From assembly GCF_000720325.1 (NCBI RefSeq), contig NZ_JOJM01000021.1:42138-106137 (forward strand): a stretch of DNA of 64,000 bases, in the 5' to 3' direction. Both the position numbers and the translations under genes were made by a program. The DNA comes from Streptomyces sp. NRRL B-1347 (lineage in GTDB: Bacteria; Actinomycetota; Actinomycetes; Streptomycetales; Streptomycetaceae). Of this stretch, positions 35,216 to 43,989 are shown piece by piece (position 1 is the first letter of the stretch; the number at the start of each line of letters is the position of its first letter). Under the pieces are notes generated by a model. The model was not told the origin of the DNA, did not search any database, and worked only from the letters and a program-made list of their open reading frames with translations.

Positions 35216-36001
35216 GTGCCCCGGAACAAGAACGTGTTCTCATCCCTCGCCGCGTGGCGGCGCGGCGCCGCGCAGCGCGCCGTCCACGCGGGCTGGGCCT
35301 GGGTGCAGCGCACCGGCGCGGTGACCGCGCGGCGGCCGGGGCGCCTGGAGTTCGGCGCGATCGGCGAGGGCACGAAGCTCGCCTTCCCGCAGGGCACGGT
35401 CTTCGGCGCCCCCTGGATCCGGCTCGGCGCGCACTGCATCGTGGGCGAACAGGTCACGCTGACCGCCGGGTTGATGCCCGACCTCGACCTCGGCCCCGAC
35501 CCGATCCTGCGCGTCGGCGACGGCGTGGTCCTCGGCCGCGGCAGCCATGTGATCGCCGATACGTCGGTGACGATCGGCGACGACTGCTACTTCGGGCCGT
35601 ACGTGTACGTGACCTCGACGAACCACAGCTACGACGATCCGCACACGCCGATCGGCAAGCAGTGGCCGCGCATGGAGCCGGTGACGATCGGCTCCGGCTG
35701 CTGGATCGGCACGGGCGCGGTGATCCTGCCGGGCGCCAGGATCGGCCGCAACGTGGTGGTCGCGGCGGGCGCCGTGGTGCGCGGCGAGGTGCCCGACCAC
35801 GCCGTCGTGGCGGGCGCGCCCGCGCGGGTCGTACGGACGTGGTGCGCGGAGCGGGGGTGGCAGCCGCCGCTGCGGACGCCCGCCCCGGTGCCGATCCCCG
35901 AGGGCATCACGCCGGAGCAGCTGCTCGCGCTCGGGGAGCTGGAGGGACTCGACGGCCTCGGCGAGCTGACCGACGTGCCGGACGCCGAGGGCCGCCCTTA
36001 G
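35216..36001 (+). CDS. Hexapeptide-repeat acyltransferase
   Basis: A 261-residue left-handed beta-helix O-acetyltransferase-like protein. The catalytic-type His is in VTSTNHSYDDPHTPIGKQW, followed by repeats GSGCWIGTGAVILPGARIGR and the CoA-proximal VVRGEVPDHAVVAGAPARVV. The GTG start at 35216 leaves a basic N-terminus. The acceptor could be a sugar or cell-surface glycan. Confidence 0.88.
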   Translation: MPRNKNVFSSLAAWRRGAAQRAVHAGWAWVQRTGAVTARRPGRLEFGAIGEGTKLAFPQGTVFGAPWIRLGAHCIVGEQVTLTAGLMPDLDLGPDPILRVGDGVVLGRGSHVIADTSVTIGDDCYFGPYVYVTSTNHSYDDPHTPIGKQWPRMEPVTIGSGCWIGTGAVILPGARIGRNVVVAAGAVVRGEVPDHAVVAGAPARVVRTWCAERGWQPPLRTPAPVPIPEGITPEQLLALGELEGLDGLGELTDVPDAEGRP

Positions 36002-36017
36002 CCGCCCCGGCGTCGCC

Positions 36018-36893
36018 TCAGCCCGTGGCGAGCAGCACCGTCCCCACCAGGGCGAGGCCCGCGCCCGCCGCCTGCACTCCGCGCAGCCGCTCCTTGAGGA
36101 CGCCGCGCGCGGCGAGCGCGGTGACCACGGGGTAGAGGGAGGCGAGCACGGCGGCGACGGTGACGGGGCCGCTGCGGGCCGCCATCGCGTACGTGCCGTT
36201 GGCGGCGACGTCCGCCAGGCCCACGAAGGCGAGCGCGGGGAGCGCGGCCCAGATGACGTGCATGCCGGCGCCCTCGGGGAGGGCCGCGCCGCCGCGCTTC
36301 ACGGAGACGTACAGGGCGGTCCCGCCCGCGAGGACGTTGGTGACGCGCTGGACGAACAGGGCGAGGAACAGGCCCGTGACGGTGGTCGACGCCTCCGCGA
36401 TCAGGGCCATGACGGCGCCGAAGCCGAAGGCCGCGAGCAGCGTGAGCAGGACCGCCTGGCGCTGCACGGGGGCGCCGCGCAGCTCGGGTCCGCCCGCGAG
36501 GACGATGCCGACGACGGCCACGGCGATGCCCGCGAACTGCGCGAGGCCCGGCCGCTCGCCGAGGAACAGGCCGACGCCCACCGGCACCACGACGCCGAGG
36601 GAGCCGAGCGGCGAGACGACGCCCATCGGGCCGAGCGCGAGCGCCTTGTAGAAGGCGAGCATCGCGACCGGTCCCACCAGGCCCGCGCCGACGGCGAACC
36701 ACAGCTGCGGCCCCCACTCGGTCCACCCGCCGGTCGCGACCACCACGACGCCGAGGACGGCCACCGCGATGCACTGGGACGCCACGACCACCGTCAGGGC
36801 GGGGATGCGCCGGGTCAGCAGCCCGCCGCCGAAGTCGGCGAGACCCCACATCAGACTGGTGGCCAGGGCGAACGGAGCTGTCAGTCCTGACAC
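36018..36893 (-). CDS. EamA/DMT family transporter
   Basis: A 291-residue protein with ten hydrophobic segments and two EamA repeats (ATSLMWGLADFGGGLLTRRI in the first; MALIAEASTTVTGLFLALF in the second). GTG at 36893 follows GAGGT and is 69 bp from a divergent XRE-cupin gene, the usual arrangement for a regulator and its exporter. The substrate is unknown; relatives export amino acids or metabolites. Confidence 0.88.
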   Translation of the reverse strand: MSGLTAPFALATSLMWGLADFGGGLLTRRIPALTVVVASQCIAVAVLGVVVVATGGWTEWGPQLWFAVGAGLVGPVAMLAFYKALALGPMGVVSPLGSLGVVVPVGVGLFLGERPGLAQFAGIAVAVVGIVLAGGPELRGAPVQRQAVLLTLLAAFGFGAVMALIAEASTTVTGLFLALFVQRVTNVLAGGTALYVSVKRGGAALPEGAGMHVIWAALPALAFVGLADVAANGTYAMAARSGPVTVAAVLASLYPVVTALAARGVLKERLRGVQAAGAGLALVGTVLLATG

Positions 36894-36903
36894 GGGAACC
36901 TCG

Positions 36904-36965
36904 CAGTACAGTGTGGTGAACCATCGGGAGCCTTCGGGTGCACCACACCGTAGTTCAGTACAGTG
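36904..36965. promoter_or_regulatory. Repeats in the EamA/XRE divergent promoter
   Basis: CAGTACAGTG occurs at 36904-36913 and 36956-36965 (the second covers the XRE start codon), and GTGTGGTG (36911-36918) pairs with CACCACAC (36941-36948). Probable autoregulatory sites. Confidence 0.5.
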
Positions 36966-37580
36966 AACCCTGTCATCCAAAATATTGGACGGAATGTGTC
37001 GGATCTCGACCAGCTCACGCAGTCGCTCGCGCGGAACCTGAAGCGCTGGCGCGGCGAGAGGGGCTTCACGCTCGATGCCCTCGCGGCCCGCTCCGGGGTC
37101 AGCCGCGGCATGATCATCCAGATCGAGCAGGCCCGCACCAACCCCAGCGTCGGCATCACCGTGAAGCTCGCCGACGCCCTCGGCATCAGCATCACCACGC
37201 TGCTCGACTACGAGCAGGGCCCGCACGTGCGCGTCGTGCCGCCCGAGCAGATGGTGCGGATGTGGTCCACTGACGAGGGCTCCAGCACCACGCTGCTCGT
37301 CGGCGCCGAGGCGCGCGGCCCCTTCGAACTCTGGTCGTGGCACCTGATGCCCGGCGACGGCAGCGACTCCGACGCGCACCCGCCCGGCACCATCGAGCTG
37401 CTGCACGTACGGGCCGGTGAGCTGACGCTCGTCGTGGACGGCGCGGAGCACCTCGTGCCCGCCGGCTCTTCGGCGACCTTCGAAGCCAACGTCCCGCACG
37501 GCTACCACAACAAGGGCGCGGAGCCGGTGGAGATGACCATGTCGGTGGCGGTGCCGCCCGCACACGCCGGGTCGTACTGA
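36963..37580 (+). CDS. XRE regulator with C-terminal cupin domain
   Basis: A 205-residue HTH-cupin regulator. The helix-turn-helix is at about residues 22-75 (LARNLKRWRGERGFTLDALA, then SRGMIIQIEQARTNPSVGIT), and a cupin sensor domain is at about 110-200 (GTIELLHVRAGELTLVVDGA). GTG at 36963 or the in-frame GTG at 36996 could start it. It probably controls the divergent EamA transporter gene. Confidence 0.88.
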   Translation: MNPVIQNIGRNVSDLDQLTQSLARNLKRWRGERGFTLDALAARSGVSRGMIIQIEQARTNPSVGITVKLADALGISITTLLDYEQGPHVRVVPPEQMVRMWSTDEGSSTTLLVGAEARGPFELWSWHLMPGDGSDSDAHPPGTIELLHVRAGELTLVVDGAEHLVPAGSSATFEANVPHGYHNKGAEPVEMTMSVAVPPAHAGSY

Positions 37581-37644
37581 GGTCCTCGCCGGGTCGGGGC
37601 ACCGGGCCCGGACGGGCGCGGAACCGCCCTGTTACGGTGCGGAC

Positions 37645-38202
37645 ATGCGCGCTCCTCTCGGAAACTTCGACGTCGTCCGCCCCGCCCCACAAGCCCTCGA
37701 CCTGCTCGTCGCCCCCGTGGCCGACGCCGTGCGCGCCTGGAGCGGGCCCGTGCCCGCCGACGAGCTGATCCACGTCGACACCGAGCCGCAGTGGGCGGAC
37801 ACCGCCGCGTTCGTGGAGCACTACGGCCCCGAACTGCTCCAGGAGTCCGCGAACTGCGTCGTCGTCGCCGGGAAGCGTGGCGGCGAGAGCACGCTCGCCG
37901 CCTGCGTGGTCCTCTCCGGCACCCGCGTCGACGTGAACGGTGCCGTGCGCCGCCAACTGGGCGCCCGCAAGGCGTCGTTCGCGCCGATGGACACCGCCGT
38001 GGGCGAGACCGGCATGGAGTACGGCGGCATCACGCCGATCGGCCTGCCCGCGGCCTGGGCGCTGCTCGTGGACACGGCCGTGGTCGCCCTGCCGCACGTC
38101 CTGATCGGCAGCGGCAGCCGCCGCGGCAAGCTGATCGTGCCCGGCAAGGCCCTCGCGGACCTGCCGAACGCCGTGCTCATCGAAGGCCTCGGCGTGGCCT
38201 GA
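37645..38202 (+). CDS. YbaK/EbsC-type aminoacyl-tRNA deacylase
   Basis: A 185-residue protein of the YbaK/ProX editing family: LLQESANCVVVAGKRGGEST, then VRRQLGARKASFAPMDTAV, then METGG-like GMEYGGITPIGLP. These free-standing domains hydrolyse mischarged tRNA such as Ala- or Cys-tRNA-Pro. It is convergent with the pseudogene that follows. Confidence 0.9.
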   Translation: MRAPLGNFDVVRPAPQALDLLVAPVADAVRAWSGPVPADELIHVDTEPQWADTAAFVEHYGPELLQESANCVVVAGKRGGESTLAACVVLSGTRVDVNGAVRRQLGARKASFAPMDTAVGETGMEYGGITPIGLPAAWALLVDTAVVALPHVLIGSGSRRGKLIVPGKALADLPNAVLIEGLGVA

Positions 38203-38205
38203 GCG

Positions 38206-38676
38206 TCACTCCAGGCCGCCCCGCGCGACGAGCTGACACACGATCACGTTCCGCTGGACCTCGTTGGTGCCCTCGCCCACGATCATCAACGGCGCGTCGC
38301 GGAAGTGGCGTTCGACGGCGAACTCCGTCGGGTAGCCGTGCCCGCCGTGCACGCGCACGGCGTCGAGCGCGATCCGCATGGCCGTCTCCGACGCGCCCGG
38401 CTCGGCCATGCCCGCTTCCCTTTCGGCGCGCCGCCGTCAGGGAAGTCGCCATGTCCGCCGGGTAGTTGCCGACGGACTGGTGCCGCCCCCGTGTGGCCGC
38501 CCATCGCGCCCGCGAGGCTCATCCAGCCGCGCGCCGAGCGCTTCGCTCGCATGGCAGTGACAGGCCGTCGGTCGTCTGCGGGACCACTCGGCTGGTCGCG
38601 CTTCAGGGCGCTGCCGAGCCGCATCGTCGCGACGATCAGGGCGCTCGGCGGGCGGCAGACCGTCGAGCGCGCTCAT
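38206..38676 (-). pseudogene. Acyl-CoA dehydrogenase reduced to fragments
   Basis: Pieces of one acyl-CoA dehydrogenase are in order but in different frames: start MSALDGLPPAER at 38676 (overlapping the CaiB stop, ATGA), GWMSLAGAMGGHT, HQSVGNYPADMATSLTAARR, and the C-terminal EREAGMAEPGAS, then IALDAVRVHGGHGYPTEF to QLVARGGLE. The whole is 471 bp against ~1150 bp expected. Several internal deletions and at least two frame changes make it non-functional. It was probably co-transcribed with the CaiB gene. Confidence 0.85.
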
Positions 38677-39893
38677 GCGCCCGCCGCCTCGGGGCGGGGC
38701 GTGCCGACCACGCCCCGCGCCCGCAGCCGGGCGACGTCGTCGGGGCCGCGTCCGAGCTCGGCCAGGATGTTCTCCGTGTGCTCGCCCGCCGCGGGCACCG
38801 GTCCCATGCGGGGGCTCACCCCCGAGAGCCCGGCGGGCGGCACGAGGGCCCGCATCGGCGGCGCGCCGTCCGGAAGGCCGACCTCCCGCCAGCGCCCGCG
38901 CTCGGTCAGCACGGGGTGCTCCAGGAAGTCGGCGACCGAGTTGACGCCCGCGTGGGCGATGTTGGCGGCGTCGAGCAGGGCCACCGCCTCCTCGCCGTCG
39001 AGCGCGGCGAACCGCGCCGCGACGATCCCGTCGAGCGCCTCGCGGTGCGCGACGCGGGCCGGGCCGGTGGCGAAGCGCGGATCGCCGGCGAGCTCCGGGC
39101 GGCCGAGGAACACCCGGCACAGCGCCACCCACTCCGGCTCGTTCTGCACCGAGAACAGGACGTCCTGGCCGTCGCGCGCGGTGAACACGCCGTACGGCGC
39201 GACCGTCGCGTGCCGGGCGCCGACGCGCGGCGGCTGGGTGCCGCCGTAGCGGGTGTAGTACGCGGGCTGGCTCATCCACTCGGCGAGCGCGTCGAAGAGC
39301 GACACCTCGACCGCCGGGGCGCGGCCGGTCGTCGCCCGCGTGTACAGCGCCGACAGGATGCCGCTGTACGCGTACATCCCGGCTGCGATGTCGGCCACCG
39401 AGATGCCGACGCGCACGGCCTCCTCCGGGGTGCCGGTGAGCGAGAGCAGCCCCGTCTGGCACTGCACGAGCAGGTCGTAGGCCTTGCGGTGGGCCCACGG
39501 CCCCGAGGTGCCGTAGCCGCTGATCGCGCAGGTGACGAGGGCGGAGTGGCGGGCCTGGAGCTCCTCGGCCGACAGGCCGAGCCGGGCGGCCGCGCCCGGC
39601 GCGAGGTTCTGTACGAACACGTCCGCTCCGGCGACGAGTTCGCCCAGCACCTCCCGCCCGGGCGCGGACTTCACGTCCAGCGTGATCGACTCCTTGGAGC
39701 GGTTCAGCCAGACGAAATAGCTGGCCTGGCCGTGCACGGTGGTGTCGTAGCGGCGCGCGAAGTCGCCGCCCGGCCGCTCCACCTTGATCACGCGCGCGCC
39801 GAGGTCGGCGAGCTGGCGGGTGGCGAAGGGCGCGGCCACGGCTTGCTCAAGGCTGAGCACGGTGATGCCGGTCAGGGGCAGGGGGTGCGGCAT
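38673..39893 (-). CDS. CaiB/BaiF family CoA-transferase
   Basis: A 406-residue class III CoA-transferase: VLSLEQAVAAPFATRQLADLG, LNRSKESITLDVKS with the family Arg/Ser, DVFVQNLAPGAAARLGLSAE, and the C-terminal GEHTENILAELG motif. It moves CoA between carboxylic acids. The usual acyl-CoA dehydrogenase partner directly downstream is a pseudogene, so the pathway is probably broken here. Confidence 0.92.
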   Translation of the reverse strand: MPHPLPLTGITVLSLEQAVAAPFATRQLADLGARVIKVERPGGDFARRYDTTVHGQASYFVWLNRSKESITLDVKSAPGREVLGELVAGADVFVQNLAPGAAARLGLSAEELQARHSALVTCAISGYGTSGPWAHRKAYDLLVQCQTGLLSLTGTPEEAVRVGISVADIAAGMYAYSGILSALYTRATTGRAPAVEVSLFDALAEWMSQPAYYTRYGGTQPPRVGARHATVAPYGVFTARDGQDVLFSVQNEPEWVALCRVFLGRPELAGDPRFATGPARVAHREALDGIVAARFAALDGEEAVALLDAANIAHAGVNSVADFLEHPVLTERGRWREVGLPDGAPPMRALVPPAGLSGVSPRMGPVPAAGEHTENILAELGRGPDDVARLRARGVVGTPRPEAAGA

Positions 39894-40051
39894 GGCGGGG
39901 CTCCATCCTCCCTCGGGCGTCCGTGACTCTTTGTACGGGACAACGACCCGACGCGGTACGGGGCGTCTGCCGGGCCTTGTACGGGGCGTCAGGCCCGGCC
40001 CCGTACGGGGCGCGCACCCGGCCTTGTCCGGGGGCGTGCGCCGGGCGCCCC

Positions 40052-40477
40052 TCAGTCCTGGTGGCCGCCCCGGTAGGCGTCGTGGAACTGCTCGAACGTC
40101 ACCTCGTACCCGTCCGGGTCGAGCCCCACGAAGACCCGCGCCCAGTCCGTGTCCTCGGGCTGGGAGACGACGGGAAGGCCCTCCGTGCGCCACAGCTCGT
40201 ACGCGGCGTCCAGGTCCCGTGTCGGCACGGCGAGCACGAAGCCGAGGCCGCGGGGGCCCGACCGCACCGCGGCGCCCCGCTCCTCGTCGTAGTAGTCGTG
40301 CCCGTCCATGGCGGTGAGGATCAGCCAGGTGTGGCCGAAGGTCAGATAGCGCAGGTCCGGCTGCGCCGAGGGGCCTTCGTTCGGCAGCTCGCGGAAGCCG
40401 AGGCGCAGATAGAGGTCGCCGGACCGCTTCAGGTCCCGGACCCGCAGGCCGATCTTGAGCTGCTTGCTGCCCATCAT
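40052..40477 (-). CDS. VOC family (glyoxalase-like) protein
   Basis: A 141-residue vicinal-oxygen-chelate protein with paired beta-alpha-beta-beta-beta modules (LKIGLRVRDLKRSGDLYLRL; then GFVLAVPTRDLDAAYELWRT, ending FVGLDPDGYEVTFEQF). The function may be lyase, dioxygenase or antibiotic binding. AGGAGGAG precedes the tandem ATGs. Confidence 0.85.
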   Translation of the reverse strand: MMGSKQLKIGLRVRDLKRSGDLYLRLGFRELPNEGPSAQPDLRYLTFGHTWLILTAMDGHDYYDEERGAAVRSGPRGLGFVLAVPTRDLDAAYELWRTEGLPVVSQPEDTDWARVFVGLDPDGYEVTFEQFHDAYRGGHQD

Positions 40478-40658
40478 TGACGTGACTCCTCCTGTGGCGC
40501 GGCCGCCGCCGTTCACCTGATGCTCACGAGGGTCGGCCCGATCCGCCGCGCGGACCTCGTACGCAGTTCAGCCGGGGCGGTCACCGTGCTGAGTGGGTGC
40601 CCTGCCCGTTCCCTCCGTCGCAGTTCAACGAAGCGTTCCCACCGGACCGTTCCCCTTG

Positions 40659-40730
40659 AGGCCCGTCGTTTTCAGGCCCGTCGCCTTCAGGCCTGCCGTC
40701 CTGAGGCCGCTGTCCTGAGACCCGTCGTCC
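40659..40730. repeat. Imperfect 15-bp tandem repeats
   Basis: AGGCCCGTCGTTTTC at 40659 is followed by four related units to 40730. They lie in the 297-bp gap upstream of the ornithine-lipid-type operon, which otherwise shows nothing recognisable. Confidence 0.65.
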
Positions 40731-40774
40731 CCGTCCGTACCCGTCCGTCCCCGTCGAACGGAGAACGTACTGTC

Positions 40775-41602
40775 ATGCCCGCGACACCCGCGACCCCCGT
40801 GACGCCGCTGCCGTCCACGCCCGCTCAGGCTCCCGGCCCGGCCCCCGCCCCGGCTTCCGGCAGCCGTCCCGCCTACGTCCCCTCCATCGCCCACTCCGAG
40901 GAGCAGATCCGCGCCGCCCAGCGCCTGCGCTTCCAGGTGTTCGGCGAGGAGATGGGTGCCACCCTCGACACGTCCCTGCCCGGGCACGACGTCGACGCCT
41001 TCGACGCGCTCGCGGACCATCTGATCGTCACCGAGACCGCGAGCGGCGCCGTCGTCGGCACCTACCGGCTCATCCCGCCCGGCCGCGGCGAACTCTCCTA
41101 CTCGGCCGGTGAGTTCGACTTGAGCGCCCTGGGCCCGCTGCGGCCCGCGACGATCGAGGCCGGGCGGTCCTGCGTCCACCCCGACCACCGCTCCGGCGCC
41201 GTCATCAACCTGATGTGGTCGGCGCTCGCCCGCTACGTCCTGCTCTCCGGCCACCGCTACCTCGCGGGCTGCGCCTCCGTGCCGCTGGCCGACGGCGGCG
41301 CCGCGGCCGCGAGCGCCTGGCTGCTCGGCACCGCCAAGCACGCATCGCCGCCCGAGCTGCGCGTCCACCCGCACCGCCCGTGGACGCCGCCCGACGAGCG
41401 CGCCGGACACCGGCCGACGTACGCCGACCTGCCGCCGCTGCTGCGCGGCTATCTGCGCCTGGGGGCCTGGATGTGCGGGGCGCCCGCGCACGACCCGGAC
41501 TTCGACTCCGCCGACTTCTTCGTGCTGCTCGACACCGAGCGGCTCAACGAGCGGCACCGGCGCTTCTTCCTCGGCGACGAGGGACCCCGGGGGTCCGGGT
41601 GA
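40775..41602 (+). CDS. GNAT N-acyltransferase, ornithine-lipid OlsB-like
   Basis: A 275-residue protein related to ornithine-acyl-ACP N-acyltransferases and acyl-homoserine-lactone synthase folds: RAAQRLRFQVFGEEMGATLD near residue 48 and IEAGRSCVHPDHRSGAVINL near 127. A Pro/Ala-rich N-terminus precedes the domain. The stop overlaps the start of an acyltransferase gene (GTGA), so the pair probably makes a lyso-lipid and then a diacylated amino-acid lipid. Confidence 0.82.
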   Translation: MPATPATPVTPLPSTPAQAPGPAPAPASGSRPAYVPSIAHSEEQIRAAQRLRFQVFGEEMGATLDTSLPGHDVDAFDALADHLIVTETASGAVVGTYRLIPPGRGELSYSAGEFDLSALGPLRPATIEAGRSCVHPDHRSGAVINLMWSALARYVLLSGHRYLAGCASVPLADGGAAAASAWLLGTAKHASPPELRVHPHRPWTPPDERAGHRPTYADLPPLLRGYLRLGAWMCGAPAHDPDFDSADFFVLLDTERLNERHRRFFLGDEGPRGSG

Positions 41603-42408
41603 ACCCCTGGTCCGTGGACGCGGGCTGTCCGCGGACCTGCGCCCGGCCGGCCGCGTCCCGCACGGGCGCCGCCGAGGCCGCGCGGCGGTACGCGGCGCTC
41701 GCGCACGAGGTCGGGCGGAGCCTGGCCCTGGGGGAGCGGCTCGGCGACGGCGACGCCGCGCGGGTCGGGGCGCGGCGGGTCCTTGGGGCGCTCGGCGTGC
41801 GGCTCGACGCGGGGCCCGTGCCGCTGACCGTGCCCGGCGGGGGCGCGGGCACCCTCGTCGTCGCCAACCACATCTCCTGGCTGGACGTGGTGGCGCTGCT
41901 CGCCGTCGAGCCCGTCGCGTTCGTCGCCAAGCGGGAGGTGGGCCGGTGGCCCGTCGTCGGGACGCTCGCGCGGCGGCTCGGCACGCAGTTCATCGACCGG
42001 GAGGGCGGCCGCCGCGAGCTCCCGCTGATGGTGGGGGAGCTCGCGAAGACGCTGGCCCAGGGGCGGTCCGTGCTCGTCTTCCCGCAGGCCACGACCTGGT
42101 GCTCGGTCTCCGGCGGCCGGTTCAGGCGGGCGGCGTTCCAGGCCGCCCTGGACGCGGGGGCGGCGGTGCGCCCGGTGACCGTGGCGTACGAGGCGGCGGG
42201 CGCGGGCAGCACGGCGGCGGCGTTCCTGGGCGACGAGGGGTTCGGGACGTCCTTGCGGAGGGTGGTGGGGGCGCGCGGCCTGAGCGTGCGGGTGCTGGCG
42301 CACGCGCCGCTGTACGGCAGTGACCGCAAGGGCCTGGCGGAGGAGGCCTGGGCCGCGGTCACGGGCCGCCGCCCACTGCCGGGACCTCCGCGCGGCTCCG
42401 CGCACTAG
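41599..42408 (+). CDS. 1-acyl-glycerol-3-phosphate-type O-acyltransferase, OlsA-like
   Basis: A 269-residue PlsC-fold enzyme. The catalytic HX4D motif is present (NHISWLDVV), followed by FVAKREVGRWPVVGTLARRL; the third motif reads FPQATT in place of the usual FPEGT. It probably esterifies the hydroxyl of the lyso-ornithine lipid made by the preceding gene, with which it overlaps by four bases. GTG start. Confidence 0.85.
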   Translation: MNPWSVDAGCPRTCARPAASRTGAAEAARRYAALAHEVGRSLALGERLGDGDAARVGARRVLGALGVRLDAGPVPLTVPGGGAGTLVVANHISWLDVVALLAVEPVAFVAKREVGRWPVVGTLARRLGTQFIDREGGRRELPLMVGELAKTLAQGRSVLVFPQATTWCSVSGGRFRRAAFQAALDAGAAVRPVTVAYEAAGAGSTAAAFLGDEGFGTSLRRVVGARGLSVRVLAHAPLYGSDRKGLAEEAWAAVTGRRPLPGPPRGSAH

Positions 42409-42676
42409 GCGCCACCCCCCTTTTCCGGAGGCGTCCCGCGTCCCACCACTGTCAGGCGCAACGGCTCAGGAAACGGGGCAACTGCATCCCCAATTGTTCG
42501 CGTCCCGATCATTCGTGGCAGCCAGGCGAGACTCGTCTGCAATGGCGAAATCCTTCTCTGGCGGCCCATGCAAGTTGACGGCAGAATCACCATTCCAGTG
42601 ACGTTCGATTCACTGTCCAAGCTCACGTCGGAAAACAGCGCAACGAGCGTGTCGAAAAACGACGAGAGGACGGTCG

Positions 42677-43101
42677 ATGGACGCGTTAACCCCTGCGGAA
42701 GGCACCTTTGCCGAGGCCCTGGCCGCGCGGCCGCAAAGTGCCCTCATGTCAGGTCAGTTCCGGATCAAGCTCTTCTACCCCGACAAGGAGTTCAGGGGCT
42801 ATCTGAACAGGAACGGCGACAACTGGGCCATCATCAGCCAGGATCCGCTCACCCTGGAATTCTATGAGTGGAACGGCGTGACGTACTACAAGATTCCGGG
42901 CGAGAGCCGGTATCTGTCGGTGAGCAACAACGCGTACGGCGGCTTCTACGGCTGGTCCGGCGCGTCGAGCTTCCGGCTCAACGACGACAGGGAACTCGTC
43001 TCGAACTACAACGAGAAGCTGGCTTCGTACCGCAACGGCGAGCCGTGGGATTCTTCTGGGACGAGTACAAGATCTTCAAGGTGGAGTTCGAGAAAGTCTG
43101 A
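42677..43101 (+). pseudogene. Small single-domain gene with a one-base frameshift near its end
   Basis: From ATG 42677 (GAGAGGA upstream; codon 4 is a rare TTA) the frame encodes a beta-rich protein: SGQFRIKLFYPDKEFRGYLN, then YYKIPGESRYLSVSNNAYGG. At about 43047-43052 (GAGCCGTGGGATTC) codon use switches to the -1 frame, which continues FFWDEYKIFKVEFEKV to a stop at 43101. Adding one G restores a ~141-residue protein. As read, the original frame runs on to 43306, over the next gene. The family is not recognised. Confidence 0.72.
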
Positions 43102-43112
43102 CCCACCCGGAG

Positions 43113-43137
43113 GGGGCCTGCCGAGCGGGCCCCTTTT
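43113..43137 (+). terminator. Intrinsic terminator
   Basis: GGGGCC and GGCCCC arms around a 9-nt loop, followed directly by TTTT, 12 bp after the stop at 43101. This is the clearest rho-independent terminator in the window. Confidence 0.75.
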
Positions 43138-43161
43138 CGTCGGTGGTGCGAGGCTGGTGGC

Positions 43162-43989
43162 ATGCGGAATCCAGCACCGGGCACCGGCACCGGCAGGCGC
43201 GTCCTCGTCGTGGACGACGACCTCACCGTCGCCGAAGTGGTCACCAGCTATTTGGAGCGCGCCGGGTACGCCGTCGACCGTGCGGTCGACGGGCCCGGCG
43301 CGCTGACGAGCGCCGCGGCGCACGAGCCCGACCTCGTCGTCCTCGACCTGATGCTGCCCGGCATGGACGGCCTGGAGGTCTGCCGCCGCCTTCGGGCCCG
43401 CGGCCCCGTACCGGTGATCATGCTGACCGCGCGGGGCGACGAGGACGACCGCATCCTGGGCCTGGAGATAGGGGCGGATGACTACGTGACCAAGCCGTTC
43501 AGCCCGCGCGAGCTCGTGCTGCGGGTCGAGTCGGTGCTCCGCCGCAGCCGCCCCGCCGACCCTGCGTTGCGCCCCGGGGCCTGTCTGAGCGCCGGGGCCC
43601 TCGCCCTCGACCCGACGGCCCGCCGCGCCACCAAGAACGGCGCCGAGCTCGCCCTGACCGTCCGTGAGTTCGACCTGCTCGCCCACTTCCTGCGGTACCC
43701 GGGCCGCGCGTTCGGACGTGAGGAGCTGATGCGCGAGGTGTGGGGCTGGGACTTCGGCGACCTGTCCACGATCACGGTCCACATCCGCAGACTGCGCGGC
43801 AAAGTGGAGGACGACCCCGGGGCGCCACGGCTGATCCGGACGGTGTGGGGGGTCGGGTACCGGCTGGAAACCGGAGAGCCGGGTGAGCCGGGAGAGCCGG
43901 GTGGGCTGCGGGATCGGGGTGAGCCGGGAGCGGCGGCCCCGGCGGCGGGCGGCGACCCCGCCGACGGCGAAGGCGGCCCGCGCCCGTGA
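43162..43989 (+). CDS. OmpR/PhoB family response regulator
   Basis: A 275-residue regulator. The receiver domain spans 12-125, with phospho-acceptor Asp62 (LVVLDLMLPGMDG), Lys in TKPFSPREL and an acidic DDD near 18-20. The winged-helix DNA-binding domain spans about 140-235 (LTVREFDLLAHFLRYPGRAF, then STITVHIRRLRGKVED). The tail carries GEPGEPGEPG repeats. The stop overlaps the kinase gene (GTGA). Confidence 0.95.
   Translation: MRNPAPGTGTGRRVLVVDDDLTVAEVVTSYLERAGYAVDRAVDGPGALTSAAAHEPDLVVLDLMLPGMDGLEVCRRLRARGPVPVIMLTARGDEDDRILGLEIGADDYVTKPFSPRELVLRVESVLRRSRPADPALRPGACLSAGALALDPTARRATKNGAELALTVREFDLLAHFLRYPGRAFGREELMREVWGWDFGDLSTITVHIRRLRGKVEDDPGAPRLIRTVWGVGYRLETGEPGEPGEPGGLRDRGEPGAAAPAAGGDPADGEGGPRP

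Noticed and set aside
36018..37565. 515-residue minus-strand protein continuing the EamA transporter upstream
   Set aside because: The added N-terminus is antisense to the XRE-cupin gene; the transporter starts at GTG 36893 with GAGGT.
43040..43060. Programmed -1 frameshift in the gene at 42677
   Set aside because: No slippery heptamer or downstream pseudoknot is visible; a single missing G in a G run explains it better.
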